A DNA stretch of 64,000 nt from Solanum dulcamara (Eukaryota > Streptophyta > Magnoliopsida > Solanales > Solanaceae): assembly GCF_947179165.1 (NCBI RefSeq), contig NC_077247.1:41956935-42020934 (forward strand), read 5' to 3'. How positions within the stretch are numbered: the first letter of the stretch is position 1; every line of letters starts with the position of its first letter. The notes beneath the pieces are model-generated. The model was given only the letters and a program-made list of their open reading frames with translations. It searched no databases and was not told the DNA's origin. Positions 1 through 20,982 of this stretch are shown piece by piece. Made by a program: the position numbers and the translations under genes.

Positions 1-10175
<10,175 letters not shown>

Positions 10176-10360
10176 TATACTATTATATTTCGGCCTTCTC
10201 TTCTCTTCTCCTCTTCTCTCTCTGTGTGCTGCTGCTCTTCCCGAAATGTCTTTTTATTTTTACATCTTTTGTTTCTTCCGCACCCCACACCCAATACCCA
10301 CTCTGCCACACGCACAAAACACGGACTACCCTGCTTCATTCATCCGTTCTAAAATAATTC
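10176..10360 (-). promoter_or_regulatory. CCT 5' leader and proximal promoter
   Basis: Upstream of the CCT start codon the minus strand is a GA-rich tract (10193-10245; CT-rich on the plus strand), typical of plant 5' untranslated leaders. Beyond 10360 composition drops abruptly to AT-rich MITE-like DNA. No clear TATA box is visible at a sensible distance, as often seen for housekeeping genes. Role inferred from position and composition only. Confidence 0.45.
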
Positions 10361-11137
10361 ACACGTTTTATTTTTCGAAAGTTAATTTTAAAATTAAATA
10401 TATTATAAATTATAACTGTTATTAATATAATAAAAAAATATATTTTTGAGATTTAATCAAAATTTATATTGTGTAACTTTATAAAAAAATTATGATAAAT
10501 AAAAAGAACGGAGGGAGTAATATTTTTGGATAATGAATAAGGATTTAATACATATCCCTATTAAAAACTATTCAAAATCTATAGTACTAGGTTGATTTTC
10601 TCCGGTTAAAAGGAGAATCAACAAAATAATAGATAGTATAAATTAATTTAGATATTTTTATATTTTTCAAAATCCCGTATTACTAGTGGTATATTTTTTT
10701 TCAAATAAATTGACATGCGAAAACATATAAATAAATAAGTTGGATGATGAATTAGAGGAGAAAATTAGTCCATTTCAGTTCTGGTCTTCTTGTTATCCTA
10801 CATAGATTTAGCTTCTTTTACTATTTTCTTTATTTATATTTTTAGTAACGTACAAAAAGAAAATTAAAAGCAAATAGACAAATGCAGAGGGAATAATTGG
10901 AAAAAGCTGTTAATCTAACTTTTCCTCTTATTTCGACACGATACATTATGGGGCCCAAAGGGTGCACCTCATACGTTAAAATCCAATTTATCATAGATTT
11001 AGGATAAAGATTTTATATAATTGTTTTTTAAAAAAGATTTGGAATGAAAATATTAAGTTTGATTCTCACATAAAATTCAGATAAATTATTGCAACTTTTT
11101 GCCTTTTCTTAGAAAAAAATAGGCATTTTTAGTAGTC
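10361..11137. other. Spacer upstream of CCT: MITE-like, no gene
   Basis: AT-rich sequence. An ACGGAGGGAGTA word at 10508-10519 is the typical end of Stowaway/mariner-type nightshade MITEs, and the 10361-10519 stretch looks like one end of such a copy. No open frame with coding character. Confidence 0.5.
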
Positions 11138-11150
11138 ATTGTTGGAATTG

Positions 11151-11900
11151 GGACAAAGTGGTCGTTAGACCAGTTATGTTATATGGGGTGGAGTGTTGGT
11201 CAGTTAAGGTCTCCCACGTACAAAATATGAAGGTTGCCGAGATGAGAATGTTGAGATGGATGTGTGGGCATACCAGGAGCGACAGAATTAGAAATGAGGC
11301 TATTCGAGACAAGGTAGGAGTGGCCCCGGTGGAAGACAAGATGCGTGAAACGCGACTGAGATGGTTTGGGCATGTGAAGAGGAGAGTCCCAGAGGCACCA
11401 GTGCGGAGATGTGAGAGGCTGGCCATGAATGGTTTCAGAAGAGGTAGGGGTAGGCCGAAGAAATATTGGGGAGAGGTGATCAGACAGGACATGGCGCATT
11501 TACGACTTACCGAGGACATGACCTTAGATAGGAGGGTGTGGAGGACACACATCAGGGTAGAAGGCTAGTACATAGTGGCATTATTCCCCCTTATCCGTAG
11601 GCGTATTAACGCACTATGATTTCTTGTACTCGGATGTATGTTATTTATGGTATTTATGTTATTATCCAATAATAATATCTACTATTTTTTTGTGCTTTGA
11701 TTATACTATTGTTTGGACCGTTTTCGTCGTCTACTTATTTACTCTAATATTCTTGTCTGACCTTTTTCTATGCTTTTATTGAGCCGAGGGTCTTTCGGAA
11801 ACAGCCGTCCTACATTGGTAGGAGTCAGGTCTGCGTACACTCTACCCTTCCCAGACCCACGATGTAGGATTTCACTGGGTTGTTATTGTTGTGTTGTTGT
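11151..11900 (+). mobile_element. 5'-truncated RTE-type LINE with 13-bp target duplication
   Basis: Flanked by the perfect direct repeat ATTGTTGGAATTG at 11138-11150 and 11901-11913. The body encodes the last ~136 codons of an RTE-clade ORF2, open to its stop at 11568: [58 protein letters not shown], and a basic [19 protein letters not shown] end. The 3' UTR ends with GAGCCGAGGGTCTTTCGGAA, GGTCTGCGTACACTCTACC and a TTG-rich tail. Exact duplication plus uninterrupted frame mark this as a relatively young, dead-on-arrival insertion. Confidence 0.9.
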
Positions 11901-11913
11901 ATTGTTGGAATTG

Positions 11914-14650
11914 TGAAGGAGTTAGTAGTTACGATCAAGGAGATTTGACTTAATCACTTTACACTTCCTACTTAAGCAATTTCGTTATTTCGTTTACTTG
12001 TGTGTTCATATTTGAGACTAACATTTAATTAACACGATTCATTTTTGTCTATCTAATATTTTAAAAATATTTTTTTTTTATTTATCACTTTTAACATATT
12101 AAAAAAATCTAATACGAAATATCAATTAATAAGAATAGTATGGTAAAATAATTATGTCAAACATTATTTTTTTAAATTTGTGTACCAAAATTTAAATATG
12201 ACAAATAAAAGTGAATAAAATCAATAACTTGTAGTAATTTAGTCTATAGTAAGTAAAATTTAAATTTTGAAGTTTAATGATGTAATGTAGTAAATTGCAT
12301 TGCATTGCTTAATAATTCCCACGGTAGAGTTAGAGCTGTGTATTGATCGGTTCAATTCGATTTTGAAGTTTATAAGTTTGACTTATCGGTTATCAATTTA
12401 TAGATATGTCAAATCATTATAGAACCATTAAGATATTGGTTTATAGGTTATTACTCATTATCGGTTCAGTTATCGATTTAACCATTAGATTTGATGCAAA
12501 AAAAATGATTGAAAATCACTTAGAAACAAGGTGACAAATCAAATTAACCATGCACATGAATTGATAAATAATTTCTTACTCAAAAGCAAATGCAAAAAAT
12601 TGTATAATAATCAAGAGTTTGAAACAACAAGAAATAAAAATATGAAAACTAAACCTCTAAGTGAAGGATTTTATATACTGAATGGTAATAAATATAAAAT
12701 ATTAAGTTACTATCAAGTTATCAATTAACGTGTTAAAAAAATCTTAAACCGTTAAGAACTAATAACCCATTGTCTATAAATTAATAACTTTTTTTCGATT
12801 CAATTTTAAATAGCTAAGCCTTACAAAGACTCATGGTTGAGATTTTGGGAGTAAAAAGACTCAACTTAAATGAAAGAATTTAATGTGGAAAATGTCATAA
12901 TGTATTAAAATCTTGAGATAAGAGCCCTCTTGAACCATGAGAAGAGGATATCCCATTTGCAACAAGATATATTCTCTTGGAGACGATCCAATTTTAATAT
13001 TCAATCAAATTATTCTTTCATTTTAAAATACTTATTGTGTTTTTTATTTATATGTTCTTTTAAAAAATTTTAATTAAAAAGAGTGTTTGATTATTTTATC
13101 CTTTATTAAATATTTATATGTTATAATTGTAAGATATTTGTATTTTTTAAGAATAATTATTATTAAGAATAAAAAAATAATAAGTATTTTAAGAAAAAAA
13201 AAATTAATAACAAAGACAAGTATTTTGAAACAAAGGAAGGGAGCACTTGTATAATAAAGAGGAACCTAAAAACTTTCAAAATGCACATATTTTCATTTTG
13301 TTGTACTTTTACTTCGAAACATCAAAATCTATTTTAGAAAAATAAACTGCGTCTATTTTTTTAAAAAAAATAAAATAAAATCTCAAAAAAATATTAGTTG
13401 GCTAATAGTTGCATATTTTATATTTTTGGTTTCTCATCCAATGTCCGCTATCTTTATTTGGAGCCCGACAAATTTAAATTTACATTGAAATGGCTCATTT
13501 ACGAGAGACACTCTCTATCAAAAAAATTTCCATAACAAGACTCAAAATCAAAATCTTTAATTTAGAAATAAGCAGTTTTATTCACTCCTAATTACATAGT
13601 TAACTAATAATTGACTTTGCTCTCTCTTTTTTTCCACATAAAATATTATACTCCCTCCAGTCCCTTTTATTTGATTCTTTTAGCATTTTCTATTTGGTTT
13701 AGAATAATTTTTTAAAATCAAGAAAGTATTCATTTTCCCCCAAAGTTAGACAAACAAATTTCTAAAACAAAGTTTATGAATTTATATGAGTAAATTTGAA
13801 AGGAGATAAAAGTTAATATAGTCAATAGTTTTTTAAAATAACTTGTGTAATGAATATGCAAAAGATTAAAAATCAAATAAAGAGGACTTAATTGATCAGT
13901 AGTAAATAGTCGTAGAGGTTATTCAATAAGTAATTCTAAAGGTAAATATTTCTGTGATAGGGACCAATGTAAGCTATCACTTTCTCTTTATTTATTTGGC
14001 ATTGAAATGTGTGACACTAATTCATTAATAACCACTGCTCCCTTTAATTTTGACCAATGCTGGGTTTATTATTTAGATTTATTCTTATTTCCTCCGTTTA
14101 TTTTTACTTTTTTACTATTTTAAAAAATAATTTTTTATATTTACTTGTCATTTTAATATATCAAAAACAAAAAAAAATATTTTATCTTCAATATTAACTA
14201 TTTATTTCTCAAGACCTAATATATCAATTAATATGAATATTATAGTAAAATACTCATATTAATCATTGTTTTTTATAGTAAAATACTCATATTAATCATT
14301 GTTTTTATGGTGATAATTGGTAAAGAATCTAAAGCACAATCAAGATCAAGAAAGAACACATATTAATCATATCTTAAATACTACTCGTTTATCATACTAA
14401 TTTCTAAAATATTTAACCTTTTAAAATATGAGTCATTTATATTCCTTTTTTCTGAAGCTATTTCTTACGCTCTATGGTCTAAAAAATGAAGCTCTAATTA
14501 AGTGTGACATTTAAAAAAGAAATAAAAGATGCTTGGACAAATTATTTTATAAATTAAGATATTTTTCTTAGTATTTTGAAAGTGTGGAGTATTTAATTCA
14601 TAAAAAAGTATTAAGTCAGAACGTGCTAAAAAAAAAAGGAGCTTCAGAAG
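11914..14650. other. AT-rich MITE-bearing spacer, no gene
   Basis: No credible coding frame. It holds copies of short AT-rich elements: 12340-12810 (TCGGTT-type words near both ends), 13650-13890, and a related stretch at 14090-14310 that resembles 12030-12190. An exact 30-bp-scale tandem duplication (ATAGTAAAATACTCATATTA word twice) lies at 14239-14306. Confidence 0.6.
13650..13890. mobile_element. Stowaway-like MITE
   Basis: Left end AGTCCCTTTTATTTGATTCT and the reverse complement of the right end AAGTCCTCTTTATTTGATTT form imperfect terminal inverted repeats, about 240 bp apart, preceded by CTCCCTCC. No ORF. Family by terminal words only. Confidence 0.55.
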
Positions 14651-14699
14651 AATATTCTAAAAATATTTATAAAGAATACTTCAAAGGTGTCGTTCAACT

Positions 14700-15060
14700 T
14701 GTTGGGCTTCCACATTGTAGCCTTCTTTCAATCATAATGGACATGCGTTGATTAAACTAAAATTGTTGAACAATATTTTTGATACGTGAAGAGGAAATGT
14801 GCAGATGTTGGTGTGAGAGGTTAAATGTAGTGTGTATGGTAAGAGGTAGACGTAAGTCGAAAAAGTATTAGATAGAAATGATTAGATAAGACATGACATA
14901 GTTTTAACTTACAAACGACATGATGTAAGAATATGAAAATACAAGAGTAGAAGGTTAATAGCTAGTTGGGTTTTGCCTCACTTTTCAATGAGATTAGGCT
15001 TGGTGGGAGTTTGGTAGCACCGTGTCTATTGTAGTATTAGAGGTATACATATAGTTTCTA
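14700..15060 (+). mobile_element. Highly decayed RTE LINE C-terminus
   Basis: Frames broken by stops still follow the RTE end seen at 11158-11568: a GHVKRKC-like piece, VRGRRKSKKY, a MIR.DMT piece, LTNDM and ENTRVEG. It is about the same length as the corresponding part of the younger copy and is in the same orientation. Confidence 0.6.
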
Positions 15061-15089
15061 CCTTTTGATATTTGTTATCATCTGAGAGA

Positions 15090-15300
15090 GTGTGTTTATA
15101 ATTTGATTATATTCTCAACACGCTCCTCACGTGCAGACCTGATTTTGAAATATGTGATCATCTCATCTGAATTCTAAAGTTGTTAGAGAGAAAACACTTT
15201 TTATAATTTGATTATATTCTCAACACGCACACCTCGACCAATTCCACGGGATATCTGTCACCTCTCAAATCTCACTTATAAGATTACATTGAATATATAA
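15090..15300. repeat. Dispersed repeat: duplicated 26-bp word and SINE-like block
   Basis: ATAATTTGATTATATTCTCA followed by ACACGC occurs twice (about 15097 and 15200). It is followed by CACCTCGACCAATTCCACGG, matching the repeat at 7784-7830. No coding content. Confidence 0.5.
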
Positions 15301-16142
15301 TTATTGTCAACAATATCCTTTTGGCAATCCAATCAATTACAACTAAATCAAACAAATATAAATACAGCTTATTGAACTCCACTCTAGATAATTAAGTATG
15401 GATTTGGGAGAGTATAATGCATCAAGCAAGTCCTTGTCACAAACATGTGACTCACAAGTAATTGATACTAATCTTTCTAGCCCCAATCTCAACTGTTTCA
15501 TCATCCATCAGGGGAAAAATAACTCATTCTTAATACCTTCGATCCCAAACATTAGTCGTTCTGGTAAACTGAATTTATATCAAAATATTTGATGGTTTAG
15601 AAAAACCGAGAAGTCACATGTACTTGTTTTTCCAGCTATACCCTTTACTGTTCCTCTTATTGATGAAGTGTTAAAGAGATGCATGTAAGGTACATCTAGA
15701 CAGATATTAATTTCATAATCCTTTATTTCCAGGGCAATCAGAACCAGTTCCATATCTTTGGGAGCAGCCTAAAATACATCACGAGAGTCATTTTTACGGC
15801 GTAACAGTTCAAAAGTCACATACACTAGCAGAACCTGACCATCAAGCTAGTTACACCCGAATTGGAAAGCACAAATCTTGCGATTTAATATACATGATTC
15901 TAAGTACAAGTTTTGTAAGATGACCAAAGCACACTTAGACCTGGACTGACATGCAACATGCCATGCCTCAGAGAACAAGCACAATATATATGTGGACTTA
16001 CCTACAAACCACAGGTTGCAATGACAGAACAAGTGGACTAGTCCTGTAAGTTTGACCCAATATTGAAATTTTTTGCAATAGAATTTTCATCAAGTCCACC
16101 CGATGCTGCATCTTGTTTCCAGAGTGATGAGTTGTGAAACTG
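15300..16142 (-). other. 3' flank of RRM gene
   Basis: Contains the presumed 3' UTR of the RRM gene (reading leftwards from 16142). Small ORFs at 15398-15592 and 15847-16032 show no family resemblance. No clear end signal picked. Confidence 0.4.
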
Positions 16143-19049
16143 TCATTCACCTAGCAATAACTCATTTTCGGACGGTAATCTTTCCACAGGTAGTCCGCAA
16201 GTTTTCGGGTATCTGCCAAAGTCTTTCTTTGTAGGCTTCGCGAGATCCACAGAAATAACCCTGCCATTGAGGTACTGACAAGGGAAGAAAGAATTTGAGG
16301 AAGAAGACACACTACAAAAGGAATTTAAAATCCAAAACAAATTCATTAGGTATAACCTTGTGATCCATGCTATCAAGGGCAAGCATGGCATTTTCTTGAG
16401 AAGTGTATTGGATAAAAGCATATCCCTTTGATCTCTGTGTCACTTCATCCCTAACAATCTTAACTGGTACAGAAAGTAGACACATTTAAACAAGCAGGTC
16501 TCAACTACAAGAAAGAGCAGCATAGATGAGAAAAGTATCCTCAAGCAACGACATGTACCTTCAGCCACCTGGCCAAAATTTGAAAACATCTTCTCCAGAC
16601 AACTTTCATCAGTGGAGTATGGTAAATCTACGGTTCAAAATAATAATCAACGTAAGACACAGAAATTTTAGAACTTCAGAGAACGAGAACTGGCGAGTTT
16701 TGAATGAAAAGATGAGAAACTGAAAAAGTAAGTGAATTACAAAATTGTAACACAAGAGTTAAAGAAAAGGCAACTAACATTTCAATGTTTCAAAACTCAT
16801 CAAACTGGCAATCATTACATCTCCAACTTGGCACTTGGCAGAATAGAGAAATATCGAGTTTAATCACAACTTAACACATATAGTCATATAGGTATAATTT
16901 TTAGCTTAGTTAACTTATAGAACCTCATTCTTGTGGTATAAGCAAAGAAAATTTCTCTCTACTCTTTTTTGCGCAGCACCAGAAAAAGTTTCCAGTATAT
17001 GTATATCACTGACTAGAAAGAAGTCCTTTTAGTTCACAATCATCATTTTGCTTCTTGCCTGACAATATATGTAGCATTATAGCAGAATGCAATAGTTCAA
17101 AAGTAGGAGGAATAAAAGAGAATAGTGTTTAACATAAATTGAATGGCAATACTTTTCCACAATTCTTGTTGATAAATCATCAACGTGTTTTGTAGTTGCA
17201 GATTTCAACTGATGAATTAAAAAGTGAGTTGCTTTTGAGGAAGGAAGAAAAGAATGAATAAGCCACAAAGGATAGAATTGGGAGTGTTACATAAGCACTT
17301 CACTTTCAAAACACCAGATTTGGTTCGATTAGCATAAACATACTCGATGTGCCCTCATTATTATTTGCAGTATCCTCAGGGCCCAGGAGGCTCTTGCAGT
17401 CTTTCCATTCTCTATCTTCAAAATGGGTAACGCCAAAAGTAACACTAAAAGTCAACATCTTTCTCACCAAACTGATACTGAACATAGTCCCTAAAGGGAA
17501 ATTTGCAGCTGCACACTGAGATACATGATCTCTCTTTCTATATAACCTCATTCTTTTCTTCTATTTTTATTTTTTCTGATCTTTTACAAGTAAATATCTC
17601 CAATGACCGCTTTCAGTCCTTAAAGACAACAGCACTCTTCTTACTTCCTTTGGAATGTCAAGGATGATCAGAATGCATTAGAGTTGTTTTCTAATATCAC
17701 TATTTTACTTATTGCCAACTATAGTGAGAAGCTATAGCCAGGAGCTGTATATTTAAAATAATGCCTAGTTGAAACACTATAAGCCTGTATCCCCCTTTTA
17801 ATTTCAGGCCATTTAAGCTCAAGAAGTGGGATGTTATCCTATAACACGAAGTGTTTACTTTCGTCAAATATAATAACTACTTGGACCAAAGATCTGAATT
17901 CTATTCAGCTTGACGCAAAGTTTGAACCATATAAATGTCTAGAGACAGCAACTTTGAACAAATTCTTCAACGAGAAGCAGCATAATTGTAGACTTGAAAT
18001 CATGAAGACTAAGAAATCTGACAAAATTTTCTGCCACCATCACTATCGAAGAGCATCACCTATGTGAAACAGAAAAATGTAACCACGGCATGAGCAGCAG
18101 TAAAGCCTTAAAGTCCTCAATGGTTACAATGATGGATTGATGCATGGTCTTGCCAAAGCCATATGGGCCATTCAACATATACAATGTTGCCATGTCTACT
18201 TTTCTATTAGTATCAGATTGCACAGACAAGATATAATATAACGAAACATAAACTCCTACGAGGATTATTAATTAGTATTACTGCAATTTTGCAGAGGCAA
18301 GATAATACATAAAGAAACATACCATTCTATGAGGCTTATCACTTGTTACTACATCTCTTCTAACTGTTGGTTAGAAACAGCAAGCAAGTAATGAGGGTTG
18401 TACATTATCGGGGACAAACATTACTTAGACTGCAACAAATGCTACCAACAAAGATCCTAGTCAAAACTTATTTCTCTCTTTAATTTCATGAAAAAGATAG
18501 TACAAGTCAATACAGTTTTTTTCTTGGACCTACAAATGTTGTTTCCAAGCTTCACAAGTCTTAAAGTTCTTGGGAGCTTTCAGATGCAATTGTTCCTTAA
18601 CAAGTGTATTCTCCTTTTCCTAGCAGCAACTACATTGTGCAGAGAAGCACATCTGGGCTAAAAGAAAGTAAAGATCATAGCTTTATAAAATTACAAAGGA
18701 CACAAAAGCTCCCAAGAACTTTCTCCTTTTTCCTCCCAACAAAGAGAAACATAAAATTCTCATAGCCAATTAAATCAACAGGAACACCCATCACCTAAAA
18801 GATGTTTTTTTAAAGAAAACTAAGAATAAGTGAAACTCATTTGGGATAAAGTACAGTTCTTGATATTCATCTTAACATTGATTAAAATAGAAGGAGGGAG
18901 TAAAATTGCTTACTTCTAACCATAATTTTGCTGGCTAGAGGGTAGCTGGAAAAGCTAGCTCGCATTTTGAAGGATTTGGGTCCAATTGCTGGCTGCAACA
19001 GAGCAGTGGATGAGCTGCTTGGCCATAACCCTTTGGAGACCAACATCAT
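16143..19049 (-). CDS. Organelle-type single-RRM RNA-binding protein, 147 aa
   Basis: Four coding exons (minus): 19049-18914, 16627-16559, 16463-16357, 16274-16143; junctions keep frame and use GT/AG, total 444 nt with TGA stop. The Ser-rich, Arg/Lys-containing N-terminus without acidic residues (about residues 1-38) looks like a plastid or mitochondrial targeting peptide. A single RRM follows: RNP2 KIMVRNLPYS (41-50), TDESCLEKMFSNFGQVAEVK, RNP1 KGYAFIQY (81-88), ALDSMDHKYLNGRVISVDLA. A short basic tail ends LPVERLPSENELLLGE. Plants have many such small proteins acting in organelle RNA editing, splicing or stability; the specific target cannot be read from sequence. The start is the first in-frame ATG (ATGATG); upstream in-frame codons lack an ATG. 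Intron 1 is 2.3 kb and has no recognisable element. Confidence 0.88.
16628..18913 (-). other. Intron 1 of RRM gene (2.3 kb)
   Basis: Lies between the exon encoding the targeting peptide/RNP2 start and the exon starting LPYSTDES. Short ORFs inside (for example 17306-17551 minus, 17831-18067 plus) have no recognisable domain and no good splice context. Nothing else seen. Confidence 0.7.
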
Positions 19050-19499
19050 CACCAAGTGAATCTTTGTATGGTGGTTTGTCAAGGAGAAAATGACCAAAAT
19101 TGTCCTAAATGTAATCGGTGTTTAGAGATGGAATCCAAACAATTTTTAATGTGTAGACAAAATTAATATTTTAATCTTTTATATTTATTAAGTAATTAAA
19201 ATAGTTCTTAATATATAAAAAAAAATAATTTTTTTAATATTTCATATGTATCACGCAATCAAAAATAGTTTTTAATGTACGAAAAAAAGTGATCATTTTA
19301 ATCCTAAACGTGCAAGTGAAAGTATTTGTTAAGTTTAACAAACCACTCACATGAAGGAGCAAAAATTATTTTTTTCCTTCCATCACTCCCCTTGTTCGCT
19401 TGTAATGATAGAGTATACATTATTTTTGCTTTCAGTATAATATATATTTTGCTCTTGTAGCAAAAGCTATAATTAAGTTATGATTTCCAAAATAAATAT

Positions 19500-19765
19500 A
19501 TACGTTAGTTATTATTCTTTCTATTCCATATTAAATGAATTTATGAGGCAATGCAAACATATTAAGAAAAATATTCAAGAACATAATTTGAACAATACTT
19601 TTCACTATTGCCCTTTGTAAAATCATATAATTTTACAAGTAATGTGATTTATCTCCTAGAAAATATAAAACTTCAACATCTATCTTGAACTTTGAACAAT
19701 TCAATTATTTTAAACCATAAAAAATTCCTCAAAAATTCACTTAATATGAAATAGAGAAGTAGTAT
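19500..19765. mobile_element. Short MITE with imperfect inverted ends
   Basis: Left TTCTATTCCATATTAAATGA and reverse complement of right CTCTATTTCATATTAAGTGA match closely (about 19518 and 19738-19760). AT-rich interior, no ORF. It lies upstream of the RRM gene. Confidence 0.55.
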
Positions 19766-19948
19766 AATAGTTTTCATTAAAGATAGTAAACAATGACTTT
19801 TCGTCTTGTAATAATAATGACATATTAAGATTTAGTTATGGCCAAACAAACCATTTTTATGTTTTTATATCATTCACGTAAGTTGCTAGTTAAATTTATG
19901 AATTTTTTTATTTGCACGTTACCTTTAAGGTTTACGATTAATTAAGAG

Positions 19949-20069
19949 GTGGCAGTTGTGAGTAATTTGAAACTTTAGGGGCTTAAAGTCGCCATTCAAC
20001 TCTTCTAAGAAGTGGGCATTTGTGAGTAATTTGAAACTTTAGGGGTTTAAAGTCGACATTGAACTTTCT
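19949..20069. repeat. 63-bp tandem duplication
   Basis: Two adjacent copies (19949-20005 and 20012-20069), sharing TGTGAGTAATTTGAAACTTT and AGGGG[C/T]TTAAAGTCG[C/A]CATT. They sit just left of a CT-rich stretch that could be a plant 5' leader. Confidence 0.8.
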
Positions 20070-20520
20070 GTTTTCAGTTTCCACTCATCAACGAACAACA
20101 TATAGCATCAGCCTTTCCCCCTCTCTTCCTTGTTTGATTCATCTCCAGCGAGCAATTGGATCCCTCAAAGCTAAAAACTTCAAAGTAAGTTTGACAAAAG
20201 GTTGCAATTACAACTTTCAAAGCTTCTTCTTTTATTCAGTTTTGTTAGTTCAAAGAATTTCGATCTGAATCATCTTAATTTATTCGATATCGTTTAAGAA
20301 CTTAAAATTTAGGAAAGTTTTTACTGGGTTTTCATCAAACTTTGAAATTAGTGATGGATTTTGAAAATTTCAAGGTTTTGAGTACTTAAGCTACGGTACA
20401 TCTGATTTCTTTTCTCCATTGGTGGTTTGTTTATAGTTTTGGATTTGATCTGATTATCATATAAATTCTGAAAATTAATGTTCTTGTCATTCACCTTTAG
20501 GTCTAAAAATGATCTTTTTT
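20070..20520 (+). other. Possible leader/first exon of an unidentified transcript
   Basis: 20085-20190 has the composition of a plant 5' leader (CT-rich CCTTTCCCCCTCTCTTCC, then CTCAAAGC) followed by a donor-like AAGTAAGT at 20183-20190. No coding exon could be tied to it: downstream DNA is transposon, and 27400-27890 holds only unrecognised short frames. Weak call; may be a lost gene's promoter or a non-coding RNA. Confidence 0.2.
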
Positions 20521-20745
20521 TTAACAAAATTTTAATTAAATAAATTGAGTAATTTTTTTAAACATGTGACGGTCATCTATTGGTATAATTTAATTATAAA
20601 ATCGATTCAAAATTAAAATTTACTTAACAGAATTTTAATTAAATAATTTAAATTATTTTTGTAAACACGTGGTGACCATTTATTAGTTACAATTTAATTA
20701 TTTAAAATTAATTATAAATCAAAATTTATTTAACAGAATTTTCAT
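20520..20745. repeat. ~106-bp tandem duplication
   Basis: Two copies starting AACA[A/G]AATTTTAATTAAATAA at about 20523 and 20627, each with AAACA[T/C]GTG[A/G][C/T]G[G/A][T/C]CAT near the middle, plus a third start AACAGAATTTTCATT at about 20732. Confidence 0.7.
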
Positions 20746-20748
20746 TAT

Positions 20749-20938
20749 GAAAAAGGGCGTAAAATGCCCTTGAACTATTGAATTTGGTACAAAAATGCCC
20801 TCATTCATATATTGGGCCTAAAATGCCCTTTTTCATTAAAGAAAATGTTATTTTTATACTTAAAGGTGGATGTTAAAGACATTTTTATACTATTTTCAAT
20901 AGTTCAAGGACATTTTAGACCATTTTCCGTAAGATAAG
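20749..20938. mobile_element. Foldback MITE, 190 bp
   Basis: Left end AAAAAGGGCGTAAAATGCCC then TTGAACTATTGAA. The right end's reverse complement is GGAAAATGGTCTAAAATGTC then CTTGAACTATTGAA. The arms extend about 50 bp with scattered mismatches, so the whole unit folds into a hairpin. It belongs to the abundant nightshade 'AAAATGCCC...GGACATTTT' family; no ORF. Confidence 0.7.
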
Positions 20939-20982
20939 AAAAACAGTTAATAGCCCCCTCCCTCATCCAATTGAATCAAACT

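Noticed and set aside
11136..11552. 138-codon minus-strand ORF opposite the RTE LINE
   Set aside because: Antisense shadow of the RTE ORF, which reads as a known protein end on the plus strand.
17306..17551. 81-codon minus-strand ORF in the RRM gene's intron 1
   Set aside because: Considered as an extra exon, but exon 1 to exon 2 already joins perfectly within RNP2 (KIMVR-N-LPYS), and the ORF has no domain.
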